Shown here: positions 1 through 9,990 of the stretch, piece after piece
Numbering within the stretch: position 1 is the stretch's first letter
How the letters are laid out: each line of letters opens with the position of its first letter
Assembly: GCA_008828725.1 (NCBI GenBank)
Contig: MEHQ01002554.1
Coordinates: 84,969-148,968 of the forward strand
Reading direction: 5' to 3'
DNA from: Saccharina japonica
Taxonomy: Eukaryota > Sar > Phaeophyceae > Laminariales > Laminariaceae
Length of the DNA: 64,000 nt
Notes under the pieces: model-generated
Seen by the model: only the letters and a program-made list of their open reading frames with translations
Told to the model about the DNA's origin: nothing
Database searches by the model: none
Made by a program: the position numbers and the translations under genes

Positions 1-88
1 AAAAACGCGGCAGTATCGACCGTGAACAATACGCTAACTTGAAAACACAAAAACAAAAAAACGACGGAAAAAAAAAACGAATCCTCAC

Positions 89-3000
89 CATCGGCGCCGG
101 GTGTTTCTTCAACACCTCCTCGTGTTCGGCCAGATACGCGTCGTAGGTAGAAAACGCGTGCTCCTCAACGTGCTTTAGGGTCATCGTAAAAACAATACAA
201 AACAAAAACGGCCGAACAAAAAAAAAACGGCGCATTCACACGGAGCAACGCGACGGGCGGCGTGGAGTAGGGGCGCGGGTGGAGTGGGATGTGGTGGGGT
301 GGGAGGGGTCAGGGGTTGCTGCTGGATAACTGGGGCTGGGCTACCGTAAATACTGAGTGGTGATGCTGTCTCATCCAGTCTCCACCCAGAAGACCGCTCT
401 GGTTCCACGTCGTCGTAAAAATGGGAGAGAGCTGCCTGGCTAGCGCTGTTGCACTGCTTACAAAAAAATGACTACTACTGCCGAAACTGCGGGTGGTTCG
501 TATAACGGGGGACCATATAGTAAATAGAACCAAATATTGTTTGTAAAAAAAGGGAAATATATAGATTTTTGTGTATACCGTAGGTCCTGTTTACTATAAG
601 GTCCCCAGTAATAATACCAAAAACAAAGAAAACTACAATACCGGCCCGCTCATAAGCAACCAGAAATCGGGCCCAGGCTGACTTTCTTATTTGAGAAAGG
701 GGTGTGTCCCACACTAACTTCAGTATAATAGCTGTCGACTCTTACTTCCCCCGTGATGTTTAGGCTGAGTTTCTTGTGGGTCACTTTCTCATGAGAGGGC
801 CGGTAGTGTACTGTACGAATCCGCAATCACAAATACATACAACTGGAATCACACCCAACTTTTTTTCTGCCTGTACGAACAGTACTCGTAACCTACTAAT
901 ATGCACGTGTTTGCGACTTGGCCCAGCCGTCAGAAACGCGGTACATATTATACCTGGTTGAGGTTGTAGGCATTCCTCGGGTTGGACAGGTACAGCAACA
1001 CCACCAAGAAGAAATAAAAAAACGCAGCGTGCTGCGCGAACCATCTGACGGTGAAAAAATGTCAGCAAGGCAGGCGGAGACGGCGGCGGGGAGGGTGGGT
1101 GGGGGAGGGAGGGGTGGGGGACGGCAACCTGAGATAGGCATCTTTTTTTAGTAACAAATCAGATGTGATAAAAAGAAAAGGGGTGGGGGAGGGGTAAGGG
1201 TATGTATGGGTAACCGTAAGGGTGAAGGCAAGGGGTAGAGTAAGGGTATCGTTAGGGTTAGCGTAAGGGTAAAGGTTAGGGTATCAGCTAAAGGTTAGGG
1301 TCGCCCCGGCGGTCTATTAATAGTGGTTAACCTCAAATACTACTACGCGTATGAGGGCCGGGGTTCAAAACCTGGCGGGTTCCCAAGTAAAACAAAAAAA
1401 GAAAACACTTTTAAATCTCGATGGAAATCGACAAGCGGCGGGAACGCTGAACCCGCTGCGCGAACAAAAAGAAGGCAGTACCGGGGGGGGGGGGTGTACT
1501 CGATATTCATGGCCGTAGCGATGACCATAGACCCTCGCATCCCTACAACGCCAGGACGGAGCATGTCGGGTTTTCACCGATCAGTCAGACATTTCTAGCA
1601 CCAAGCGCGAAGCGCCGTGAGTATGTGATCGGCGAGTCGCATGAAGGGTGAGCCGCATCCTACTAAGAGCCGCTTGTGGGGCGGACTTGCTTCAATGAGC
1701 TAATTTAATTTCCGGTGTGGCCACTTCCAGAGACAGCAATGGGAGTACTATGTAACTGCCTCGTGGGTGCCTTACCATAAACACAACCTGGTACGTGATG
1801 CGATCATTCCCTTTGTGCAGGGTAAGGTTTTCTACCGGGGGGGGGGTTAGAGAAGGGAAGAGACACCAGCGGCCACCCACGGCTTTTGTCTAGAGAGCTG
1901 GAAAGAAAATGTGATGGTTATAAAAAAAGCTAAGGCAAATGGTAAGGGTGGGAGTAGGGGTGAGGGAAGGAGTAAGAATTAAGGGGTAAGGGTTGGGTTA
2001 GGGCAGGGACCCACGAAAAATACATACATCCCGAGACTCCACTGGTCATTTTCGAGACCCAGACAGGGGGCGGGTATACTAAAACCAAGCAAAATATATA
2101 CCGGGTACAAATATTGAAGAAAACTCGACTTTTGTAAGTTCGTCCAGAAATTCCTTTGCGCTTGTTTGTTTTTAATTTCGACACTGGGAACAGGAGTGCA
2201 CTGTAGGTCGTTTCCTCATTCTGTCGAGCACCCTTGCTTAGGGGTCACACTTATATATCAACATTTGTTTTCTTGTTTTGTTGATGCTGAGCCAAGTTGT
2301 AAACAGCCCTCGGCCGCGCCGCCAACCAACCAACCGACAACGCTACCCCCGGCTCTCACCTATCCCAGAAGAGCTTGTTTCCTCCGAGCTCCTCCATGAT
2401 CAGCAGGTGGTGCAGCTCGTTGTAGCTCTCGGCGAAGTGGACCTTCAGGTACTCCGCCTGCTCGGAACAGGCGGTGGGTCGACGTGCGGGGAGGTGCACA
2501 GCAGATAGTACGCAAGCGTCAACAGCAAGAAAGAAAATAGCATGTACCACTCCGTCCGTAAATATAACAACCGCTTGTTTAATACTACGGGGGACCATTT
2601 TATTTATTTCCATCCCTTCTATTTTCTTCGCCCTTCTTTTCTCTCTCCTTCCTTCGTAGTCGTAACTCAGATCTGGGGTCAAAAAGTAGAGGATCTTCTC
2701 CCTCCTCCCCCACTACGGTCCGTGCCTTGCATTTTTATCGCGAGAAGACTTCAGCCCTTCATTCCCTCGTCGACTTGCATCGAATTATGCCATACTCATA
2801 GTGAATACATAGGACCAAACGTTGTTAGAAAAAAGAGGTGTATACATATATAGGCTTTTGTGTACCGTAGAAAATATTTACTATGGTCCTCTGTTATAGT
2901 ACACTATTAATAGTACAACTGCTAGTACGGGAAACCTGATGAGAAACCGGAAAGCTTTTTCAGGCTGAATTTCTTATATTCGAGATTGGGAGTTTTCTAC

Positions 3001-5437
3001 AGTAGCTTCAGTACAACGGCGTCTGGATTTTTTACGTTCGTGTAAATATCAAAGCCTGTCTTTTCTTATTGCTCGTTAACTATTATTAACCCCATAAGAA
3101 CTCGTCCCACGTATACGGGGCCAAACTACTTGGAATTAGTGGGGATTTTTTTTTTCGGTTCTGAATGGGTTAAGGTGTCCTGTACTGCTGTAGATCATCT
3201 ATTAATAGTAGATCCTACAGAGTAATCTGTCCTATGGACGAAAAATATTTACGTACCTGTCGCCATTGACCGAGCGTCTCGTAAAGGTGGAGCACGCACA
3301 GGTACCCGAAGTACGGAACGCGCGCGATTGTCTCCAGAGCGTAAAACCGAGCGAACGTGCGCTCTCCGTAGTACTGCACCATCAGGCCTACAAGCAGCAG
3401 ACCGTAAACAGGGAGGGAAGGAGGCGCCGCGACACCAGGGGGGAGGGGGGAGGAGGGTTGGGGAGGCTAAGGAGGACGATGGGTTGGAATGGAAGGGGGG
3501 GGAGGGGGGGGGTACTCATTTGTTGCTTGCCTTACGGCATAGTCATTTGACCATTGACCACGCATCCCTTTCGAGACGGAACACAGGGGGGGGGGGGGGC
3601 GGTAGCGGGAAATATGCAGTACCTGTACGTGTAAGTACTGGACTCTACGTAAAACTATGAGAAAAATCAGCAGCAGTACAGACAACGGCAGTATTGGCCC
3701 ACGAATAAGAAAGACCTACGAGGTATGACGTTAATAACAAGAACGTGAGGGTCACATGTTGAGGGGCGCCAAGAAAATAAGAAATTTGGGCTACCCGAGG
3801 GTGTTGAACGGGTATCCACTGTTAAACGGGTACTCGTACAGTGGGTACGTGGGTACCTCTATATAAGAGATGTGTGGTACAGGCCGAAAACAACTCTCTA
3901 AACTAGCCTTATCTAATATTCCAAGTGGGAAATATACAGGTTTAGTGTAGGCGGGTCCAGCCGATTTGGCCTCTCTTGATGAATTCTCTCTTCAGTCGTG
4001 GTACACACTGTACCCGGGTACCCGCCGAAAATAGCTGTAAAAACTCGTATGGTACGTATTTCCCAAATTTGGCGGGTACCCGTGAGACGGGTACTCGTCG
4101 GGTAACACCGCTTCGTACTGCTGTCTACTGCTGTATACAGCAGTCAATAGCACGTACCACTCCTGTGCGAAACCAAACTGCTTTACTTCTAGGGCAAGAC
4201 ACGTAGAACAACAAGGTAAATATAATGCAGCACAACAGCAGGAACAACTCCTGCTGTGAAGTGTCACACTCGTACTCATATCTAGCAGTACTCGCGTGAC
4301 AACAAACATGCAGAAACTTGATGCTGCTGCTCTGTTGCTGCTCTGCTGCTGCCTGCTGCTGCTGCTGCTGTTGCTCTGTCTTTTGGGCAGAACAGAAGGC
4401 AGAAAAGTTGAAATCGTCAAACAACCATCGACCAATCGTATTGCTCGTATCATTATGACGGTACAAGTACAAGGGCAACTTCAAACTTCTCACAACGACC
4501 AATCAAAGCAAACCCAACTCGAACTCTCTCTCACCTTTGAGAAAGTTGACCACCCCAGCGTTGAACCCGCTCATCCCGGCGTTGATCTCTCGCTCTGCCG
4601 GCAGCCGGGGCCGCTGCGCCGGGCCCGTCACGTCCACCGGGTTCGCAACCATGCCCAACCTGTAACGACACATGGCATGATGGCGGGTGGCCGAACCAGA
4701 GAAGAAAGGAAACATAGATGAAGCTCCTCCTGAGTCATGAGATGAAGCTCCTCCTGCTGGGCTCATGAGAGCCTTCTTTGATATTTACACGGCGACGTGG
4801 CGTGACAAAACGACGGCATCTATTTTCTGGCCATGAAAACACCACCAAGATGTCCGAAAATATAAGGATCGTTTTGTGATTAATATACATGGGTAAACGG
4901 TCCTTACATTATCGGACAAAGTACGAGCACAAAAAGTAATAGAGCTGATGGAATGCTCTGTATCATACGAATTTGTCTGTAAATATAAGGATCATTTTGG
5001 TATGAATAGGAATATCTAAACCGTTCTTATATTTCCGGATATATGTATGAAATAGCATCAAATATACAGCAAGCTTGTGCTCTTTTCTTGTTATCATAAA
5101 ACACCTGCCCTGCTGTTGGTGGTGGCTGCAGCTCGCTACGAGTGTATCACCTGGAGGAACCGGCGCCGTGGTAACCTGCTCGCGCAGACCGCGATGATCT
5201 TGGTCGCTCGCCCCGCGCGTTCGTCCCTCGCGAGGCACCTCGCCGGAGGCTGTTCGCGTGGGCCCCTCTTCTGGCATGTGCTGTTGTTGTTTCCGCCGCA
5301 GGTCTGTTTTGGCCTATCCCTCGCGTCGCAACCGGCAGCGTGAAAGCCGACACCCGCTGGTCGGGCGCCGTGATCGCAAGGATCAGAGACAGCGCCGCGC
5401 TAGCCTTCCATGCCAAGTTCTTGGTGCCCATGGTCAT
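89..5437 (-). CDS. PTOX: Plastid terminal oxidase (PTOX, alternative oxidase family), six exons, C-terminus beyond the window edge
   Basis: Plastoquinol:O2 oxidoreductase of the plastid, a di-iron membrane-bound protein that drains electrons from the plastoquinone pool. Exons in coding order: 5151-5437, 4535-4659, 3257-3387, 2360-2457, 954-1044, 89-172. All junctions are GT-AG and phases agree, giving 272 residues; roughly the last 100 lie off the window. Residues 1-31 are a signal peptide ending at VSAF|TLP, an SAF motif like the heterokont ASAF plastid-import site, followed by an Arg-rich transit region. The core shows LETIARVPYF (iron ligand E156), HFAESYNELHHL (E195, H198), LLIMEELGGN, and HVEEHAFSTYD (E247). 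Ligand spacings 39, 3 and 52 equal those I recall for Arabidopsis IMMUTANS (E136, E175, H178, E227); the final E..H pair should be in the missing exons. The start is the first ATG of the open exon; a second ATG two codons on is possible. Introns of about 0.5-1.3 kb hold families A, B, C, H and a SINE. Confidence 0.94.
505..608. mobile_element. Family A MITE (TA target), in PTOX intron 5
   Basis: About 104 bp with inverted ends GGGGGACC and GGTCCCC and the internal family A core (AAATATTG ... TTTTTGTGTA). The flanks carry TA. Family A recurs at least ten times in the window with TA directly outside CGGGGG, the target choice of Tc1/mariner-type elements. Confidence 0.8.
1161..1300 (+). repeat. 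Degenerate telomere-like TTAGGG/TAAGGG block in PTOX intron 4
   Basis: Repeated GTAAGGGT, GTTAGGGTTA and AAGGTTAGGGT words in one orientation, decayed and interrupted. It reads as an interstitial telomeric block; a second, weaker one lies at 1935-2010. Confidence 0.6.
1300..1470 (+). mobile_element. Diverged copy of the tRNA-derived SINE
   Basis: Begins TCGCCCCGGCGGTCTA (A-box region of the tRNA-like head) and has a B-box-like GGGTTCAAAACC. The body word ATGGAAATCGACAAGCG matches the ATGAAAATCGACGAGCG of full copies. The A-box CTAG is replaced by CTATTAATAG at 1314-1323. It lies in PTOX intron 4. Confidence 0.6.
1483..1860 (+). repeat. Family H repeat with G-tract end
   Basis: Starts after a run of G at about 1483-1493, then TGTACTCGATATTCATGGCC, GACCATAGACCCTCGCATCC and GGACGGAGCATGTCGGG. 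The same sequence recurs at 23790-24083, and inverted at 44815-45081 and 48560-49075. Its far end is marked by GGCCACTTCC followed by a section shared only with some copies. I see no coding capacity. Confidence 0.7.
1935..2010 (+). repeat. Degenerate telomere-like repeat, in PTOX intron 4
   Basis: Words such as GGTAAGGGT, GGGGTAAGGGTTGGGTTAGGG in one orientation. Weaker than the block at 1161-1300. Confidence 0.45.
2588..2894. mobile_element. Family A MITE split by a SINE, in PTOX intron 3
   Basis: Left end CGGGGGACCAT at 2588-2598; the element resumes at about 2800 with AGTGAATA...GGACC and runs to TTTACTATGGTCC near 2890. TA lies just outside both ends (2586-2587 and 2895-2896). The interruption is a SINE placed exactly between ACCAT and AGTAAA of the terminal repeat. 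Confidence 0.75.
2599..2797 (-). mobile_element. SINE, head-truncated, inside family A
   Basis: Minus-strand copy: T-rich tail, then TTTCCATCCC, the C/T-rich block, GTCGTAACTCAGATC, and TTTTTATCGCGAGAAGACTT. The tRNA-like head is missing, as expected for a 5'-truncated retroposon. Same insertion point as the SINEs at 21202 and 37029. Confidence 0.75.
3090..3169. mobile_element. Family B MITE (TTAA target, piggyBac-like), in PTOX intron 3
   Basis: Flanked by TTAA on both sides (3086-3089, 3170-3173). Ends are CCCC-T-AAGAAC and GTTCTGAATGGG, with internal ACTACTTGGAATTAGTG. TTAA duplications and CCC ends are typical of piggyBac-type MITEs. Confidence 0.75.
3490..3600 (+). repeat. Family I fragment between G tracts, in PTOX intron 2
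   Basis: G-rich run, then GTACTCATTTGTTGCTTGCC, GTCATTTGACCATTGACCAC and GCATCCCTTTCGAGACGGA, then another G run. This is the terminal part of family I, seen complete at 36560-36840. Confidence 0.7.
4851..5041. repeat. Two family C palindromic MITEs in PTOX intron 1
   Basis: Copies at about 4851-4918 and 4973-5041, each about 70 bp, with arms like CCGAAAATATAAGGATCGTTT and AAACGGTCCTTA-AT-TCGG, so the whole element folds back. Related copies lie at 15161-15232, 31321-31390, 58310-58352 and 35866-36017. Confidence 0.65.
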
Positions 5438-7040
5438 GCCGTTAGCTTGCTTTGCTTGGTTGTTTATAGGTTGCGGGTTGTTGCTTTGCTGCTGTCTCTG
5501 CCGTGGTCACGCGGCAAGATGAAAAATGTGGCGGAATAAGGCCTCTTTGATGTGGAACGCCCGCTTTTGTTTCGGTTCGGCGTAACGTTCAAGTTGAAGG
5601 CGTTACACTTTTAATGATTTGTCCGACCAACCGGCCGCCGACGAGCCAGCCGACCAAGCCAACCGTTGTACATGCACACAATCATTATTACATGGGTCCA
5701 ACACCCAACCAAATATCCCGAGCATATAATTACTGCTTCGTACGTAAACACGACGGACTGTTATTCAAAGCAGTCACAACAACAAGTAGCACAATAACAA
5801 CAGCAGTGTGCCGCTGTAGTGGTGTCGTCGGCCGTCGGCACTCGGTCGGGATGATGTATCCCCACCATGATGACGGATGGACATACGTAGCAGTTTCAGC
5901 ACACAAGTCAATCAACCTGAGTTTTGTTGCTGTTTATTTTGTCCTCCGACAATAATGTATGTACGAGTACGAGGTACGAGTGTGATAAGACTGGGTAGCC
6001 CATACCATTACACGAGTCGTTTAAATTGTGTGTGTGACTGCTGTTCTTCACATTAAACCGTTACTCGTATATTTCTATGCGTCGACATCCACCAGCACAC
6101 ACCCAGGGTCCGTGCCGACTACAGCAGCAGTAGTATGTGTAGTCATATCCTCTACGACTATTATACTGTAATACCGCAGTGCAGTACTCGTACGTCGTAT
6201 AGCAGTATAGACTATCCTTTAATTCTCGTGTTGACCAACCCCGGATTATATATAGAAAATAACGCGTGCGACTCACTGGCAAAGTAGGGCGAAATCGCGG
6301 ATGTTCAACAAGCGGGGGCCTGCCGGGGGGCAGTCTAAAACGTACAAACAAAACAAAACTACGCGTATACTATACTCGTAACATTTTTATAAAAACATAA
6401 CTGGTCACAAAATAATTCCGGAGCGGACCAGAGCGATCGCGAAAACTACCGGATCACGGCAAAATAACACTCTGAATCGGCACGCGAAACGGAGTGCACT
6501 CGCTCGTGACCCTGTGCTGAAACGGCGTCGAAACCAAAACCAGGAAAACCGAGTATCACATCAAAATCCACACGAATAAAAACCAGGTAAACGGGAATAA
6601 ATAATAAATCAGTATGGAGTCCAGTGCATGGGTGTGGCGTGAAGTCAGCTAGCCATGCCGGTCTGCGCCTCGAGATTCGTTTGCGTTTCGGTGTTTCGGT
6701 GCATGCTCCGTTGCCGTGGCTTTCACCAGCGTTTTGATCTGTTCCGAGGAGGTACCACAGTCGCCATCCACCCAGGCTGACGACCCCCCCCTCCCCCCCA
6801 ATCTTCCCTACTATCGGTGATCCGTATACTTACTGTACGTGCGTTAAGTTTCCCCACGCACTCAGCCACCATAAAACGTCGTCGTCTTGTACCAAAAAAA
6901 AAGGATGCTCCGTGTTGGGTAGCTAGCTCTCCGGGGAGGTGCTTGTAGCGACGAAGAACGCACAGTCCTCACGCCTGGCAAGCAGCCGTAGTAGCCGGGT
7001 TCCAGGAAACGTCCGCCGTGACCCCGAGAGAGTTCAAGAC
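5438..7040. other. Upstream region of PTOX with small repeat debris, no gene seen
   Basis: The first few hundred bases should hold the PTOX promoter and 5' leader, but I see no distinctive motif. Identified pieces are a 32-bp deleted LTR at 5981-6012 and a diverged family J fragment at about 6035-6120 (TTCTTCACATTAAACCG, GTCGACATCCA). The open frames here lack coding character. Confidence 0.5.
5981..6012. mobile_element. LTR-derived micro-element with 4-bp target duplication
   Basis: TGTGATAAGACTGGGT is joined directly to AGCCCATACCATTACA, the two termini of the 270-bp LTRs at 16224-17510. It is flanked by CGAG on both sides (5977-5980, 6013-6016). The middle of the element is absent. Confidence 0.75.
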
Positions 7041-7043
7041 GTG

Positions 7044-7322
7044 TGGAGGTGACGAATGCCACGGTAGAGGTGCACCATGTTTTGTCTGAGGGTGGTAAGG
7101 TCACCTGAGAAAAGCTCCATACCTCACCCGAAACGGGTTTCACATGAGAAAAAAAAAAGTGCTACGACGAGTACGTACCCGATGAACAATCCTGTGGCCT
7201 TGAATATGAAACGAAACACAGAGAAATACGATAATGAAATTCGGACGGTTTTGGGTTAAGGAGCCTCGTCGTTCCGAAAATATTTCAGCCAAAATGGGCT
7301 TCCTTTATCGTAGCATGCGTCT
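7044..7322. mobile_element. Family D element
   Basis: Left end GCCACGGTAGAGGTGCACC and right end TTTATCGTAGCATGCGTC are near inverted repeats. Inside are CTGAGGGTGGTAAGGTCAC, ATACCTCACCCGAAA and ACGGTTTTGGGTTAAGGAGC. Other copies: 8890-9990 (inverted pair), 22340-22730, 62028-62600. It looks like a non-autonomous TIR element. Confidence 0.6.
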
Positions 7323-7822
7323 GGGTACTGTACTGCTGTAGTGCGGTATAGGGGTGTGCACCAAATTTTCTTGGGACTCCTGACATGAGGAGAGCTAGCT
7401 CCATACCGACCTCACCGAAAAACCGACTTTTGATAAACACTGAACTACAGTAACAACCCGATGAGCACCCCCATGGGCTTGGGACCTAACGAATTACTAA
7501 GGTTGCGTCTTGTCCTTGGCTAACTGAGCGTGATATTTACCCCCCTTGTCTCCTTCGAGTGTACTGTAGTATCCAGGTATCCTCTATGGAATATAATCCC
7601 ACACCTTTTTGCCGCCGCCCCCCCCACCGCTGAGGCGTGCTTACGATAGGGGAATATAGCACGTTCTGCCGAAAATATTACTGACTATTAGTATACCCCT
7701 CGACTGAGGAACTGCCCTATAAGGCATGTGCCTTATAGTTGGAATACAGCTAGTATGGGGGGGCATGGAAAATAGGATCTACGCTACACACAAAAAACTA
7801 TATATTTAACCTATTTTTACTA

Positions 7823-8606
7823 CAGGCTGGGCTGGCCAAGAATAGCTTTTTAGTTGGTCAGACCTTTTCTCAGTTGGTTTTTTCGATTTTTGAACTGAAA
7901 ACTTGACACGTCCTACTTAAGGGCAAAACGAACGGATTGCCAACTGCACCATTTCGATTTTTTTTTTTTCGTGAACTAGGCAGATTTCAGAAAAAAAAAA
8001 AAAAAAATTGGTTTTGGCTACAACTCACGGAAAAAAAAAATAATCAAAATGGTGCAGTTGGCAATCCCTTCGGTTTTCCCTTAAGTAGGATGTGTCAATT
8101 TTTCAGCTCAAAGTTCGGGAAAACCAACTGAGAATCCCATTTTTCCGATTCCCACCGAAACTAGGGCAAAGCTGCGAGGGTTGACAGTGAGCTTGTACTT
8201 TTCCCAGACCCACGCTCTGGTTAGCAGCTGACGTTGGATGTCTTCTGCCAGCGACTGCTCGCGTCCGTGCTCGTAGGCGAGCTGGACGCCATGTTTTTCG
8301 CGCCCGTGTGGGGTGCTGGAGTGTCCTCAGACGAGGTGCAATCTGGGATGCATTGCTGGCAATTTTTATTCCGCCGCATAAAAAAATGATTTCAAATAGA
8401 CATGTTCTGCTGAAAAAGCTCAATAAACTACTATTAATAAAAAAATCAACGAAGTGCGCGAACGTGCCCAATCAGCAAACAACACAGACGGGCATGGCCG
8501 CTTTGATTGGCTGATCAACAGGATATGCTCAGCCCCGACTAGTTCGTCGTAGTTCATGAGATATGGACTGACGAACTAAAAAGCTGTTCTTGGCCAGCCC
8601 AGCTCA
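7823..8606. mobile_element. Element M1 (TA target) with a large palindromic core
   Basis: Terminal repeats GGCTGGGCTGGCCAAGAA and TTCTTGGCCAGCCCAGCTC; TA flanks at 7821-7822 and 8607-8608. The core at about 7869-8143 is a palindrome with arms of roughly 120 bp (TTGCCAACTGCACCATTT against AAATGGTGCAGTTGGCAA). M2 at 39453-40158 shares the ends. About 450 bp right of the palindrome is unique to M1. Confidence 0.75.
8120..8335 (-). pseudogene. Coding-like fragment inside M1, unrecognised
   Basis: One minus-strand frame is open for about 70 codons and reads like protein (for example RAWVWEKYKLTVNPRSF), then runs into the palindrome and stops. A possible AG acceptor precedes it. It could be a host exon captured by the transposon. 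I do not recognise the family. Confidence 0.25.
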
Positions 8607-8889
8607 TAACACTATTTGGTCCTGTATACTATGTATGGCCCCCCAAACTAATGGCCAGTCAGAAAATATTGAGCCAAAAATTGTAAACAACTCCCAGCGT
8701 AGGGTGAACCGTTATTCGTGATACACCGAGGCAACTGGACTGCTTTGTCCTCGACGTTTTTTTCTTCTTCAAATCTTATCTCAGAATCAAGTTTTGGTGA
8801 GGTACACAAAGCTCCTCCAAAAGTGAGGAGAAGCCTCAGAAATAATTGGGTGCAACCCTATCGTACCAACGCGTCCGCTGCTGACGCCT

Positions 8890-9990
8890 GCTGCGATAGA
8901 GGTAGCATGTTTTGGATGCATGCTACGATAGAGTTTCACCCGGTTTTTTTTTCTGAGCTCCTCATTTGCGGAGCTCCACACGACACCGAAAAATTGGATT
9001 CGGAGGAAACGAAAAGTGCTACGTACCCGATGGACGATCCCACGACCTACGGTAAGTATTAGTGTTCGGTATCGTATCTAGAATTTTCGATATATCATGC
9101 GATATTTTCGGGATACATCGATATCAATATCGAGAATATTTTCGGGATATCTCGATACCGATATCATGCGATACATCGCATGATATCGATACGATACCGA
9201 TATAATACGATATATCGCATGATATCGATACGATATTACGTGTAAACGTACAGCACAGACGTAGTGTTCGGTATTGTATCTAGAATTCTCGACGTATCAT
9301 GCGATATTTTCTGAATATATCGATGTCAATATCAAGACTATTTTCGGGATATCTCGATATCATATCGTATCTTACATCATGCGATATATCGCGATCAATA
9401 GATACATTTTGTGTGCCGAGCGACATATATCGCATGATATATCGCGATATATCGTGATATCATATCCGATATCATAAGATATCATAAGATACGATATATC
9501 GAGATATCGTATCCATATCCCGAATTTTAGGGGCTGATATCGAGATATCGTATCCCCTCGATTTCTTTCTCGATACCGAACACTAGTAAGTATACTGCGA
9601 AAAATATCGCAACAAAATAATGTGGGTCTGACCATTTTGGGTTGAGGAGTTCGATCATTCAGAAACAAATCCAGCCGAAACCTGCCACCTCTATCGTAGC
9701 ACGCTGTTGGTGCTTGCTACGATAGAGGTATAAGGTATACCTTTTTTTGGCTGAAACGTTTTCTGAATGACGAGGGGCTCCTTAACCCCAAAAAACAGTC
9801 GGAAATGAATTCCTTGTGTTGCAACATATTTCATTTTGAACACTTGGGCCATGGGATTGTTACACCGGGGTCGCGATTATTTGTATTTCCCCCTCAAAAA
9901 CCAGTTTTTGGGTGACTTACAAACGACTTACTATTAGTGTAGAGCTCCTCAAGCGAAGAGCCCCAGAAAAAAAGGTTTGGTGCACCTTTA
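8890..9990. mobile_element. Inverted pair of family D elements, interrupted by a hAT-like element
   Basis: GCATGCTACGATAGAG near 8925 and TATCGTAGCACGCTG near 9700 face each other. A second, inverted D copy follows (CTACGATAGAGGTATAAGG, then CGTTTTCTGAATGACGAGG, to TTTGGTGCACC near 9980). The junction CCTCTATCGTAGCA...TGCTACGATAGAGG is a perfect short palindrome. Confidence 0.55.
9060..9585. mobile_element. hAT-like non-autonomous element filled with ATATCG satellite
   Basis: Inverted ends TAGTGTTCGGTATCG and CGATACCGAACACTA, flanked by an exact 8-bp duplication GTAAGTAT (9052-9059 and 9586-9593). TAG-type ends with an 8-bp duplication fit hAT. The interior is almost wholly words such as CGATATATCG, CATGCGATAT and TTTTCGGGATAT. 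A second start (TAGTGTTCGGTATTG) at 9262 indicates an internal duplication or nested copy. Confidence 0.8.

Larger units (their letters stand above)
7756..8648. mobile_element. Family A MITE split by element M1
   Basis: Left part TGGGGGGGCATGG...AAAACTATATATTTAACC, right part CACTATTTGGTCCTG...ATGGCCCCCC, outer TA at 7754-7755 and 8649-8650. M1 sits at the TA of the internal TTTTTACTAACA of family A. Confidence 0.7.
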
